A stretch of 64,000 bases of DNA from Echinometra lucunter (lineage: Eukaryota; Echinodermata; Echinoidea; Camarodonta; Echinometridae), in contig CM057157.1 in NCBI GenBank assembly GCA_029962745.1, positions 25,959,751 through 26,023,750 of the forward strand, given 5' to 3'. The position numbers and the translations under genes are program-made. Shown here piece after piece: positions 13,225-25,395 of this stretch. The notes below the pieces were generated by a model, which worked only from the letters and a program-made list of their open reading frames with translations, searched no databases and was not told the DNA's origin. How positions within the stretch are numbered: position 1 is the first letter of the stretch; each line of letters opens with the position of its first letter.

Positions 13225-13345
13225 CTAATTATTATTATCATTATTATTATCATTATTATCATTATAATTATTATTATCATAATCATCATCATTATCACTA
13301 CCATTATCATTATTATCATTATTATCATTATCATTATTGTTATTT
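13225..13345. repeat. ATT/ATC microsatellite inside copy A
   Basis: Trinucleotide array also present at the matching places in copies B (about 26341-26476) and C (about 51451-51586). Confidence 0.85.
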
Positions 13346-13756
13346 AATGAAATAAATATTCATGTAAAAATAGTGAAGAGAGACACCAATTTTTATTTAC
13401 TTTTTAATCAACATTTCCCACTTTCTTTGAAACACTTTTTTCACAGTGTAACTGCGTTACAAGAAGTCAACTTTATTGTTCATCTGATTGTTTTCATGTC
13501 CATCAAGAAAGTTCACTTCTTAAACATTTCATTAAATACGTTTTATATTTGTTATTCCATAATTCAAACTTTGATTATTTGATAGTCTGCACCCATCATG
13601 TATCACATTGATGATGAAACATAGGTCTTAGAAATAACCTTTAAAACAAATCTAGTCATATTTGACTAATTAGTACTGTTCTGGTCAAAATTGACACAAC
13701 TCTAGTAAAATTGATTAGATTCTAATAAAATGATTTGACTAGATCACCGGATCATA

Positions 13757-14612
13757 CACTGTAAAAAAATAATATGCCAATTGATAGTTTGTACTTAATC
13801 CCAAGTAGAATTCACTTTAAAACATAAGTCTTGTCCCTAACGCACTCAATTTAAGTTTTACTAACTCAAACTGTCTAATTATCTGAATATACGTGAATTT
13901 TTAAAGTAAAATTCAATACAAGAAAATTTAAGTAATTTGAACTTGAATGAATTTAGTAATGTTAACTCAAATGAAGTAATTATACGTTTTACTAAAAAAA
14001 AGTTACATTGAATGTACTTATCTTTTTCAAGTAGAGACTGATTAACATAATACAAGAATATTCATTAAGAGCAAGTTGATATGATTTTTTGAATTAAACA
14101 ATCATTTTTGTGTTTGTAAAAATACTGATGAAAATTAAGGAGTGTAAAATAACTCTTAATTCATTTAAGAAAAAAGAGCGACGTTAAATCGTCATTCAAT
14201 TTGAAAATATCAAAACTCGATGTTTCAGGAAAATTTCCCACCGATTTATTAGTTAAGATACATCCGTCGAGTATATATATAAATGTCAGTGCCCTATAAA
14301 GTATACTAGTAAGTGTTAAAGTGAAGTCTGTATGATTAAGATATTGTTTCCTGGTGACATTTGTTTAAATCATATCACAGCTGAAATGATGTCAGTGAGT
14401 ATCGTGCTTAAAAAGCAAAAACTTTTTAAAATCTGGGGTTTTTTTTCTGAATATTACAACGATTATGAAACTTAATTCAATTGAGTAAAAAATTTAGAAA
14501 GAAAATAAGTAAATTCTACGTAATATATCTGTAAGTTACTTTTACTTAAAATAATCAGTGCAATCTGTTGAAGAAATTGTTTTGAGTAATTTCAACGAAT
14601 TTTTTTAGAGTG
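13757..14612. mobile_element. TA-flanked MITE inserted in copy A
   Basis: Copies B and C lack this 856-bp block, which gives an empty-site comparison. It starts CACTGTAAAAAAAT and ends ATTTTTTTAGAGTG, which are imperfect inverted termini, and it is flanked by TA (13755-13756 and 14613-14614). It has no transposase frame. A TA duplication suggests Tc1/mariner-type mobilisation, by inference. Confidence 0.75.
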
Positions 14613-17442
14613 TACAGCTCCAGATTATACAACACCAGCTTGACTCGATTCTAGTGAAATAGACTAAAATTCTAGTAAAAGTTTTGTTTATATTTTTTAC
14701 TAAAATTCTGGTCATTTTCACTAGAATCTAGTCAAATTAGAGTAGAATAGAATAAGTGCCCGTGGGATCTAGTCATCTATAGTCAAATTATTTCACTAGA
14801 ATCTGGTCATTTTACCAGAGTTGTGTCAATTTTCAACAGAATAGGTCATATGTTAAACGTACAAGAATTCTGGTCATTCTTACTAAAATCTTGTCAGTTT
14901 TGACTAGAATCTAGCTGGTGCCCGTCTGATCCGGTAATCTAGTCAAATCTGACTAGGTTGTTTTTAGAGTGTATACATGAAGAGCTTATTTCTAGAAGGC
15001 GCTAAATCCACTTTGAGAATTTCGAGTATATCAAGGATTTTTATTTTCCTTCTTTGAAAAACCAAATGGGAAGTACTAATATTAGACAACTAAAAATGAG
15101 AATGAAGAAAAAAAAATCCTGCATGAGTAATATTTTTAAAAGAATTATTTTATATCTTTATACATGAACTCCAATGTTGCGGGAAAAAAAATATTTCCAA
15201 AATAAATCCTAGTTAATTTCGAAAAGGTGCTAAATCCGTGCAAATGAAAAATATAGAAAAATTCTATTAAAAAAAAAGGTACTACTCATGCAGGATTATT
15301 TTCATTCTTATTTGTTAGATCTTAAGGGTGGTACATGCAACTGATCAAAGTTTTGATCTTTCGAAGAAGGAAAACAATTTATATAAAAATCATTGATTTA
15401 CGCAAAGTGGATTTAGCGCCTTTTGGAAATAAACATATTTTTTTACCCATTTTGTTTTGTTTTAATTCTCCAGAATATTTTTTAAATATTCAGATAAGCC
15501 ATATTAAAGCCCATATGAAACAGGCATCCTGTTCTACCAAGTTTACTAATATTTTGGTTTCGGTGAAAAATTGATATTTTATTTTATTTCATTTTATTCT
15601 ATTTGAAATAAACTCTTTAGTTCACGAGTAGGGATGAGGCATGTGCCCAAGACTTTATTTAAAAATGCAACTAAGGTAAAGCTATAAGGATAATGCAGTC
15701 CAAAAAATCATTAAGAAATAGCGATGGGATATATTTCATGCTCAGATATATATCGTTTATTCTATATACACATTAAACATAGCGTTGTGGAAAAGCATCA
15801 GGAAATCAGATTTTTTCTGCAAAGTTCAGCATGGAAACAATAAGATATAAAGCGTAAAAGACCTTCATATATTATTCTGAATATAATAATTCTTAAATAA
15901 CGGTACACAAACTATATGAATCATAGAAGTAATGCTAAGTATACGCATTTACATGTAAGTATATTCACGTAACAACTTTAATCAACATTTTTTATAAAAA
16001 AATCGTCTTCACTGCTACACGGGAATTGCAATAACCGTAACCATATTCTGTCAGGCAAGCCTATAAAGAAACTCTCAAATAGCTATTATAAGTAATTTGC
16101 ATTTTTCATCATCCTATTGCACTATAACTTCTCTCATAACCAAAACGAAAATAAGAACAAAATACTAAATTCAAACCGAGTAATCAACTAACTGAATTAC
16201 ATTAACGCCCACTCTGAATACAAGCACTTATTCACACCAATATTTCAAATCGCCTGTAATAACTCGGTCGACCTACTCAAGTGAAACAAACAAGGAAAAA
16301 AAAATATCAAGATGACTGTCCAAAAGTTTCAATAGAATAGCAATCAGAGACATCGTTCTGACAACAGATGGCGCTAGATCACCAGAAATGACTTGCCACC
16401 TGTTGATGCATAATCATTTTGTTTTTCCTTTATGATTCAATAAACACTTGGGGGAAAGTCACGGTACATACTCCTAGATCTCTGACATGTAACACTGCAG
16501 GTAGGTTCCCCCCCCCCTGCCAAGAAATAAATAAATAAAACGAAAAATAAAAAATGCGCTTATATTCGGGGTGCATTTTTTCACTCCAAAATTCTTTGAC
16601 GTAAGAAAACATCAAAATTTCTTGCATTTTGAGTTGTATTACCACATGTGAATTCAGTTTTGAGAGATTTATTTCATTTCATCAAAATGCCATTTGTGCC
16701 CTCCCCTCCTCCGCTCATGAAAACACGTTGTCAATTGTTGTTTGATAAAGTAAACATTTAAAAAAAAAAACTATTTTTTAAGTCAGTACTACAAGTATAA
16801 TTATTATAGCACAGAGAAAAAAATCATGAAGTATGAAATATAGCAAATATCTTGCATAGTAAACTCAGTGACCTGTGAGACAGACTTCGGTTTGACTAAA
16901 TGCAAAGGAAGCCAATTGATTTTTTTTTTATTGTTGCCAAAATCTGCTCCTGTTTATCATGATCATGATTTTCTACAATGATTTCATATGAAAAACAAGC
17001 CCGTCGTCAATTCCATAAACAATTGCACCTTTAGTACTGTAGCCCAACTGAGTTGTCAGTTCTCCAATAATGCAATCAAGTTGCAGAAAGACGCTTTTTA
17101 GAGAGAGAGAAAGAGAAAGAACCCGAAGTTTGAAATACATATTGGAAATTTGAAGTCAATGTACAACATTTATTGCAACCATAAATAGATAGTTCATTTC
17201 CATTGCAACATTGCTCCCATAGCTGTTATATTACTTTGCATAAATATGTATATACACTGCAATATTGTACAAATGCTCCAACTTTGAGCGATTCTCACTA
17301 ATTAATCTGACTTTGTTCATTATTCCCATGATCATATCAATTTACAAGAGATCTTAATCTCTAAGTTTTATAATAAAAAAAAATAACGATATTCATGAAT
17401 AAACATCAGTGGTAATTCCCGACATAACAGTAATATTTTCAT

Positions 17443-17942
17443 NNNNNNNNNNNNNNNNNNNNNNNNNNNNNNNNNNNNNNNNNNNNNNNNNNNNNNNNNN
17501 NNNNNNNNNNNNNNNNNNNNNNNNNNNNNNNNNNNNNNNNNNNNNNNNNNNNNNNNNNNNNNNNNNNNNNNNNNNNNNNNNNNNNNNNNNNNNNNNNNNN
17601 NNNNNNNNNNNNNNNNNNNNNNNNNNNNNNNNNNNNNNNNNNNNNNNNNNNNNNNNNNNNNNNNNNNNNNNNNNNNNNNNNNNNNNNNNNNNNNNNNNNN
17701 NNNNNNNNNNNNNNNNNNNNNNNNNNNNNNNNNNNNNNNNNNNNNNNNNNNNNNNNNNNNNNNNNNNNNNNNNNNNNNNNNNNNNNNNNNNNNNNNNNNN
17801 NNNNNNNNNNNNNNNNNNNNNNNNNNNNNNNNNNNNNNNNNNNNNNNNNNNNNNNNNNNNNNNNNNNNNNNNNNNNNNNNNNNNNNNNNNNNNNNNNNNN
17901 NNNNNNNNNNNNNNNNNNNNNNNNNNNNNNNNNNNNNNNNNN
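17443..17942. other. Assembly gap (500 N)
   Basis: Exactly 500 N, a conventional placeholder length. Sequence on the left matches 29777 in copy B, while sequence on the right matches 40408. About 10.6 kb, including the INK4 region, would therefore be missing if this copy is collinear with copy B. Confidence 0.98.
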
Positions 17943-18434
17943 TAGCCTACATCGAAAGAGGGGTGGGTTGTTTTTTGTTATTTTTTTACCATGCTTACAT
18001 AATTATTTTGCCATACTAAATTGTGTATGTGGCATTAGTCAAATTATATAAATTTCACCATAAATTTATAACAAAGAAAAAATTAAAACCAATCATTATG
18101 AAGGAAAACAGACAACTAATAGTCGATAAGTGGACATTATGTCATCATGAGGCACAATAACGACAGGTACAGACTTTAACGTTGAATGCACAGAAATAGA
18201 AGACGTCTTCTATTTCTGTGGTTGAATGTAGGCCTGCAGGCGATTTCACTTTGTCTTTTCTGTAGAACCATCAAGTTTTGGCGGACGGAACATCACTGAT
18301 AATGTTCTTAACCCATTAAGGGCTGAATTCTCTAAATCCAATAGGATTAGTACAGGGACCGACTGGTTCTAGTAGACAACAGGTTAATCAAACAGTGCGG
18401 ATTTTGGAGTGAGTATAAAACCCTGGAAGAACGT
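17943..18434. repeat. Repeat block paired with 40408-40850
   Basis: Matches 40408-40850 closely, from tagcctacatc to the ataaaaccctgg motif. It holds a 40-bp insertion carrying a 32-bp palindrome that the other copy lacks. Confidence 0.85.
18189..18220. repeat. Perfect 32-bp palindrome
   Basis: CACAGAAATAGAAGAC is followed immediately by its exact reverse complement. It is bracketed by the direct repeat gttgaatg (18181-18188 and 18221-18228). The related locus at about 40634 has a single gttgaatg and no palindrome. Confidence 0.9.
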
Positions 18435-21400
18435 ATACCTATGGGGCAAAACCCCATTTGCAGGGTTTTTGAGACACGGAATGCTGTAAAAGGTTGTTGG
18501 GTGACAATGTGTTCAGGAGATCATACTGCACAACTTCCAGGTGGACTACCTTGAAATTACGCTGCTGAAAAGAAATGGCGACCATTTTTCCAAAATGACT
18601 GCCTTGTAAGCTAGTATTGAACTGTTTTGAATGTAAATATTTAATAAAACATCTATTTTTCACGTATGATACATCATATTAAAGAGTATTAAATTCCCTA
18701 CACAGTGATGTCACTTTCGATGGGTTTGAAGATGATTTGCATATCATTTTTTGCTCAAATATGTGAAATTTTACCTTTTTTACCCAAAATCTTAATTGCA
18801 TCAAAATACATATTTCGGCGTATTTCATTAGTCCTGATGACTAATAATTTCAGACTTTCTCAAAAATTGTCCATATCTATGGTCAATATCATATGCAAGT
18901 TTCAACTTCATCACTTATCTAACAAAAAAGTTGTAGGACTCTGAAGCTAACACTGTGATATTGACTAATTGCACAGAAATTGGTTGCTAAGGGCTGCCTG
19001 CTCCCTGGCAACGTTGGCATCTTGCTATGTAGAATGACATTTCCACCAGTAATTACTATTTCCATGCAGCTGATAAGTCATGTGATATCTAATGATGCAG
19101 TTTGATCATATTTCATTCATTTATGAATCTTCATTGGTTCGCAATGAGCACTATAAAAAGCGACTGCGCCTAGAAACTGATGATGCATAGATGGAAACTA
19201 GCACAGCATTGGTCCAATGATACAGGGAACGAGTCCTTTCTTAAAGTGGTATTCATGATTTATGATTTACATTCCAACTCATAAAGATTAAAGATTGTAC
19301 GGTTCGTTCATCCCCTCTTACGCCATGTTTAGGCCCCTTCGCTCACCCCATCCTAATAAGCTGTTGATGTTGTCTGTTCCCAGCAATCTGTCGTGTGTTC
19401 ATGAACTATTATAAAACTCTAGATTATTGGTCCAATAATGCATTAAGAACAAGGACACTATGACTTATTCAAATGAAGAAATTGTTCAGATGTTGCTCCA
19501 CACCACATCCTAATATCTTAATGTGTCCATACCCCCCCCCCACCCCCTCTCCCCCCCCCCCACACACACACACATAAAAGCTAAAAAGCGAGACTTTCGT
19601 CCATTACCTTTGTTGTAATGGAGAATTGTTGGCAAACAATGAAAGAGTCTCTACAACTCATTAATAGTTAGCATATCTGCCCATTCCTTACCCTTCTTGC
19701 TCCCCCCCCCCCCCCCCCCCATCTTTCACTCCCCCTTGTCATATCATTTAGCCTTAAATTTATAGTAGTGTCAAGGAAACCAATTAGGATCATCGGCGAA
19801 ATACAATTAGACGTGCATGCAAGTGCTAAACAAGATTTAACGAAAAAAAACCTACCCTCTAAGAAAAGTTTTTTTTTAGGTTGGTTGAAGATCTATTCTA
19901 TAATAATAAGATTTTTCTAGACGAACATTTGGTAGGTTCTTATCATGAACCAACCAAACGTTGGTTAAGAAAAAATCAGTTACGTTTCATACTGTACATT
20001 TCTTTTAAAGAAAAATTGACAGGTTCATAAGCAACCGGCAATGATCTTAACCAACTTTCTGAGTGTGTAGGGTTTTCAGAACTCATTCCTTATCCCGCAC
20101 ACCCACTACCTCAAAAACATGCCCATTTCGAGATTCGAGCCCCTTCCCCCCCCCAAAAAAAAAAAAGTTGCCAAACTATTGTTTTATGAAAATTGATGGG
20201 AAGAAAATGGAAATCTACAAATAAGGATTTTTCCCCCAATACCCTACTCTTTTTGCCCAGAACCTAACCTTACTACAGTTTCACCAATACAGGTAACTAT
20301 GTGTACTAATATGCTATATGGTCCAAATATATTTGCAATGGCTATCAAACAATAGAAATATAGGTACTAAAGATCAGTTGACTTTGACTCAGAAGAGATA
20401 TTAACGTCGTTATTTTCTTTTGAGTTGTGAAATGTCTTACTATGCAGCTGAAATGATTGTTTTCTAAGCAAAAATAAATAAATGAATAAATAAAATTGAA
20501 ATAAATAAATAAAATAAAAGGTCATTGGATTTTTGCCATACCTGCAAGAAGAGATAAAAACAAATATATGAACAGAAAGGACATGAAAGCAACACTGCAT
20601 AGAATTGATAACATCCCATGCAGGTAGATATGAAAATGTCAAATTTGCCCCTTTTCATCCTTGGCTGTGGACACCTCATATCTAGCGAAGCTCCTACTTT
20701 GGGATCAGAACTCCTAGTCCTCCCCCTTCTTCCTCAACAGCCATGATCCTGCCCATTTTATTTTATTTTAAAGCGAGAAATTGATCACAGTACTGCTTAT
20801 GCTTTATAGGCTTTGAAGATTATGAGAGCATTCAAGGAAGAAATCTTTCCCCAGCTCAACAATTTTTTTTTTTTTTTTTGCTCCCATATTATTAGAATTT
20901 ACCCCATCCAATTATTCTTATAAAATAGTTTTAATACAACTCTACAAATTTGAATTCTGGCCATGCAAATTAAGGCACTAAGGATGGTAAAACAAGGAAG
21001 CTATTGGGGATGCCTGATCATATTGAACAAGTTACACATCCTCATCCTGGCAGTTTAAAGAAGTAATCAGATAATCAAGTTTCTCATTTGTTAGGGCGTG
21101 ACCTAAAACTCTGCCTGTATTAAACCGAGACAATGTTTTTGTAGCAGGCAGATAGATCTTCATCTTCGGAGTTTTTCTTGTGACTTGTGTGAAAGTCTGC
21201 AAGTTTATTAATTAATGGCCCCTTTAATACTCTCCTGTTTTTCATTTTTAGTGTCTTCTTTGCGTGCATTCAAAAGATCCTTGAAAAATTGACTGTCAAG
21301 GGTCCACTTACACAAAAGAGTTCCATCCAAATCAAGCTATACTGTAAACTTGGTGAACATGGTAAACGCAAGTCCTTGATACTCTGTCCGGGTTGGTTGA

Positions 21401-22684
21401 AAGTCACATTGGGTTTATTAGTATTGTTTGGTTTTTTTTTTTTTTTTTTTTTTTGTAGTTGCTTTCAAATACAATTTTTTATACAAGAGGGAATAAAAGA
21501 AGTGGAAAGATTCTTAAAAGTTTTCTTAGCATGAATATGCAATTATTGGAAACCGCAGTGACCTAATCAATCAATCAATGTTTGCAAGGTTTCCTCTCAT
21601 TCTCCTCTACCAATTATCTTTTACTACTCTGTGGATACCTGCCTTACTACTTGCAAGACACTGACAGATTTCTTTTCAGATAACCATTTGACTATGAATA
21701 AAAAATTGTCAGGCCTTTTTAATTAATTGACCATTTTCCATTACTAGAAGGCATTGTACCAGTCTCTTTAAATGCCGAATGGAGAGGGGGGGGGGGGGGT
21801 GAGGCGGGATGGAGAGGAGTGGAGATGTAACAGAAGGCGGCGGCCAAACCTTGAATTGTAATTTTTAAGAGTAGGAGTGCAAATCATGACTATCACCATC
21901 AGAAAGGACTCATTCTATATACACCAAATACACCAACAGCCTGCACTACTTTCTATCTGTACATCAGTTGCTACATGCGCATTGTTTTTATAGCATTGGG
22001 AACTAATTAGGATTCATAAATGAATGAAATACGATCAAACTACATCAATAGACAGCACATATCTTATCATTAAGCTGCATGGAAATAGCGATCACTAGAC
22101 ATAGCAAAATGCCAACGTTGCTAGGGAGCAGGCAGCCCTTAGCAACCAATTTCTGTGCAATTAGTCAATATCACAGTGTTAACTTCAGAGTCCTACAACT
22201 TTTTTGTTAGATAAGTGATGAAGTTGAAACTTGCATATGATATTGACCATAGATATGGACAATTTTTGAGAAAGTCTGAAATTATCAGTCATCAGGACTA
22301 TTGAAATGCGCCGAAATATGTATTTTGATGCAATTAAGATTTTGGGTAAAAAAGGTAAAATTTCACATATTTGAGCAAAAAATGATATGCAAATCATCTT
22401 CAAACCCATCGAAAGTGACATCACTGTGTAGGGAATTTAATACTCTTTAATATGATGTATCATACGTAAAAACTAGATGTTTTATTAAATATTTACATTC
22501 AAAACAGTTCAATACTAGTTTACAAGGCAGCCATTTTGGAAAAATGGTCGCCATTTCTTTTCAGCAGCGTAATTTCAAGGTAGTCCACCTGGAAGTTGTG
22601 CAGTATGATCTCCTGAACACAATGACACCCAACAACCTTTTACAGCATTCCATGTCCCTGAAACCTGTCTTGCCCCCTAGGTAT
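18435..22684. mobile_element. Foldback-type element with about 0.7-kb inverted arms
   Basis: The left arm (18435-19142) and right arm (22004-22684) are reverse complements with modest divergence. Both outer ends read ATACCTA followed by T or G and then GGGGCAA. The spacer of about 2.9 kb contains a smaller MITE, poly-C runs (about 19535-19560 and 19701-19720), (AAAT)n, and poly-T runs (20862-20880 and 21431-21453). The apparent 74-79 residue frames in the two arms are mirror copies and not genes. The related locus 40408-41300 lacks the element. No transposase is recognised. Confidence 0.75.
19850..20066. mobile_element. Small MITE-like element
   Basis: The left end CCCTCTAAGAAAAGTT and the right end, read in reverse as ACTCAGAAAGTTGGTT, are similar inverted termini around a hairpin-rich core with repeated GGTTGGTT and AACCAACC. 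It is nested in the spacer of the larger inverted-repeat element. Confidence 0.45.
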
Positions 22685-23045
22685 TAGTGTGTCTTTAAAA
22701 TGGAGGAAAGCACGGCTTAGGCTTAGATATTTCAAAAGCTTCCCCTATTCCCCTGTGGGCCTACCGTTCAGTAGCCGTGCATCCCCCTTTTTTAATGACT
22801 TCTCGATATGCCACTTTAATCATACTTTATAGTATATTTCATTGTAAGCGTCTTGAGCAGTGTATATACAAGTCATACAAGACATCTTTAAAAAGTATAT
22901 CAGACATGTTCCGACGCGAATTTTAGTTTCTTTGGAATAAAGTCCAATACGTATTGGTAAACACGGTAAAGGGCTAAAAAATAATGATAATATCTTTCAT
23001 AATTGGCAAGTTCTGACTTGTCTTTCAATTGTTTTATCCGATCCT
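22685..23045. repeat. Repeat block paired with 41149-41310 and with the head of the 1.9-kb units
   Basis: The first part matches the region after 41149 (agtgtgtctttaaaatgg). From about 22896 (tatatcagacatgttcc) it matches the unit starts at 44247, 46066 and 48013. Confidence 0.8.
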
Positions 23046-23700
23046 GAGAATGATATCATATAGCTTTACTGAACTCAAAGAACCAAACCGTTCACCTATT
23101 TATATAATCTATCTTCGAACTCTGGTATGTTTCCAAACAAAAATGAAACTAGCCAAACTAATTCCACTTTATAAAGGGTAATCCCCTATCACTGTCAAAT
23201 TACAGGCCCATTTCCTTGTTAACCGTATTCTCCAAAATCATAGAAAAATTGTTTTTACACGTGCGATATCCTGTTTGAAAAGTAATATACGAATCTCAAT
23301 CTGGATTTTAAAAAAGTCATAACATACATAATACAGCACAAGCTCTCTTCACTCTAATAAAATTATTAGTCTCATCGATAATGGAACCGATACCATATGA
23401 GTGTTCTTAGATTTTTCAAAGGCATTCCATACTATTGATCAAGAAATCTTTTCAACAAACTCTTACATTATCATGATTATACTGTTTAATTTACACTGAC
23501 TATTTAAAGCACATCTCAACTTATGTTAACTGCGGAGTACCACAGGCTCTATTCTAGGCCCTTTGCTTTTATTCTGCATATTAATGACTTTCATAAATCA
23601 TCAAAACTACTGGCATTTCCCCATAAAAGCTTACAAACCTAGTGCGATTAAGCTCAGAACTAGATTCAGTTGCAGCATGGATTAGAGCTAACAAAATTAA
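23046..23700 (+). pseudogene. Decayed non-LTR reverse transcriptase fragment (unit 0)
   Basis: Reading across frameshifts on the plus strand shows RT landmarks: a PISLL..FSKIIEKLF block, FLDFSKAF with a following DTIDHE-like block (motif A), and CGVPQ with a one-base loss before SILGPLL (motif B). Stops and indels rule out function. Sister copies lie at about 44396, 46217 and 48162. It belongs to a different LINE family from the minus-strand elements nearby. Confidence 0.75.
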
Positions 23701-23721
23701 TTAATCTAAAAGAAATTACAT

Positions 23722-25395
23722 GTAAGATAAGATAAGATAAGATAAGATTTATTGACTCTATAGACCCCATCTCGAGGTATGAGAGTACAAACAAAGAAAC
23801 GTATTTACAATTACATACATACATACATGCCTACATACATTATAAATGTGAATACATAGGTTGAGTATAGATAAAAATATCGTATATAAGAGAACATTTT
23901 ACAAGACTAGCCGTTCTGGCTGTTTGACTATTCTACCACTACGAATACATATAGTTCTATTTTGATTACTTTCTGTACAATGGCATTCTTTACACTTTAC
24001 ATTTGGAGTCTGAGTAAATTGCATCATAATAGTCCTGGCAAATTTTGCTATTTTCTTTAGCTGGCAAGTATTTGCAGAATTGAATAATTGAGATATTTGT
24101 AAGCTACATGGTCTACTTTTATACATTTTGGGTGATAAATACATGCGTCTGAAAAAAGGACATTCAAAGAGGTAGTGAAACTCATCACTTGAATTTGAAG
24201 ATACGCAGTGTGAACACTGCATTTCATCTATCAAACTTGTTTACAGGTAATGCATGCGACATACGTCGGATTTTGCTGAGAATAATAATATCTTTTTGGC
24301 TTAGGACAAAAAGTATCTTTCAATCTTCAAATCATTTTAAACATTCTGTAATTTGTACATATACGATTAGACTACACTGATGATTTCCATTCCTGTTGGA
24401 ACATATCAGAGAGTCTCAATTTTAAAGCATTAAGACAGTATCCATTCAGAACTGTAACGAAGACCCTGAGATAGCCAGACATTCCTTAGGCATGCGTATT
24501 GAAAAGTATCTTCAATAAACTTAAACCTAAGTGATGTGAATGGAGAATTATCTTTATGCATGCACATGCGTAAATTTATGCATGCACATGCGTAAGTTAT
24601 AAAAAATATATATGAATACTTTTATTCCTTCCCTTTAATTCTCACCCCAAATCCGATCATTCTACATTTCACATAGTTTAATATCAGTCCACGACCCGTT
24701 TCACCATACACCATACAGTCGCGTACACTTATTTACATGTAAAATTGTTCTTAGAAACTTTCTATGGAAAACTTCCATTTGATTTATGCATTCAAACCCC
24801 CCAACTTCACTACCATACAAAAGTATAGGTAATACTAAATGGTCAGACAAGAAGCATTGTGTATCAACTGATAGCTGTAATCTTTTTTTTTGGCTTTTTT
24901 TTTTTTTTTTTTTTTTTTTTGCTTTCACCAACATACCTAACCTGTGTAACTTGCTTACGCATTGCTTTTTTAAAGTTACCATTATAATTGAATCTCACGC
25001 CCAGGTAAATAAAATCAATAACTACTTCAATCACGTTACCATCGTAAGTAAAGGTTGGTATTTTTTCTGATTTTCCCTTTGGAGAATAGTCTTAGTTGTC
25101 TTAACAGTTAACTGTCATGTATTACAATAATCTGCTACACCATTCAATGCTAATTGCAAATCTTCCTGACTTTCCGAAAAAATTATAGTATCATCTGCAT
25201 ATAAGAGGCAATATAGTTTTAAAAAGGTCTCTTCTTAGATGGCTACATGCATGAAAATCATTTGCCAAGGAACCCAGTCCTTCGTAGGATGTCCCTATAT
25301 GTTGCTGAAAATCATTCAAATACAAGGCAAATAGCAAGGGGGAGAGGTTCTCTCCTTGACGTACCCCTATGATACATGTAAAGAAATCTGAACAT
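23722..25395 (-). pseudogene. LINE ORF2 3' half (RT catalytic end to C-terminus), decayed
   Basis: On the minus strand the reading order is VNGKCSDFF, GVRQGENLSPLLFALYLNDF (RT motif B), a SADDTIIFSE-type block, FIYLGVRFNYNGNF, LPILLYGSEV, FHRKFLRTILHVNK, and a C-terminal DEFHYLFECPFF block ending near 23899. The element then runs through a short 3' UTR to a (GATAA)n tail at about 23727-23750, as is usual for LINE 3' ends. It is 5'-truncated at 25395. A poly-T run (about 24886-24920) and frameshifts disrupt it. The full-length copy in the duplication is 48866-50505. Confidence 0.82.

Larger units (their letters stand above)
12343..17442. repeat. Repeated segment, copy A (truncated by gap 1)
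   Basis: Aligns along its length with copy B (25434-29777) and copy C (50544-54897), with small indels and substitutions, and is more diverged from B and C than they are from each other. It begins at gcatcagcactatattg and breaks at the N block at the position matching 29777. Its first 330 bases end in a gaattgaattgaaatg tail, which looks like the 3' end of a retroelement. It carries its own 856-bp insertion (13757-14612). No genes are seen in it. Confidence 0.9.

Noticed and set aside
17409..17945. 178-codon frame
   Set aside because: Almost entirely the N gap.
18705..18944. 79-codon frame repeated at 22185-22424
   Set aside because: Mirror copies within the inverted arms of the foldback element; no domain, and the frame is not otherwise protected.
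23740..23760. CRISPR-like short direct repeats
   Set aside because: The gataa repeats are a LINE 3' tail without spacers, and the genome is eukaryotic.
24538..24600. Short tandem tatgcatgcacatgcgtaa repeat as a regulatory site
   Set aside because: A two-copy duplication within the LINE 3' half, kept in the second copy only because of the segmental duplication.
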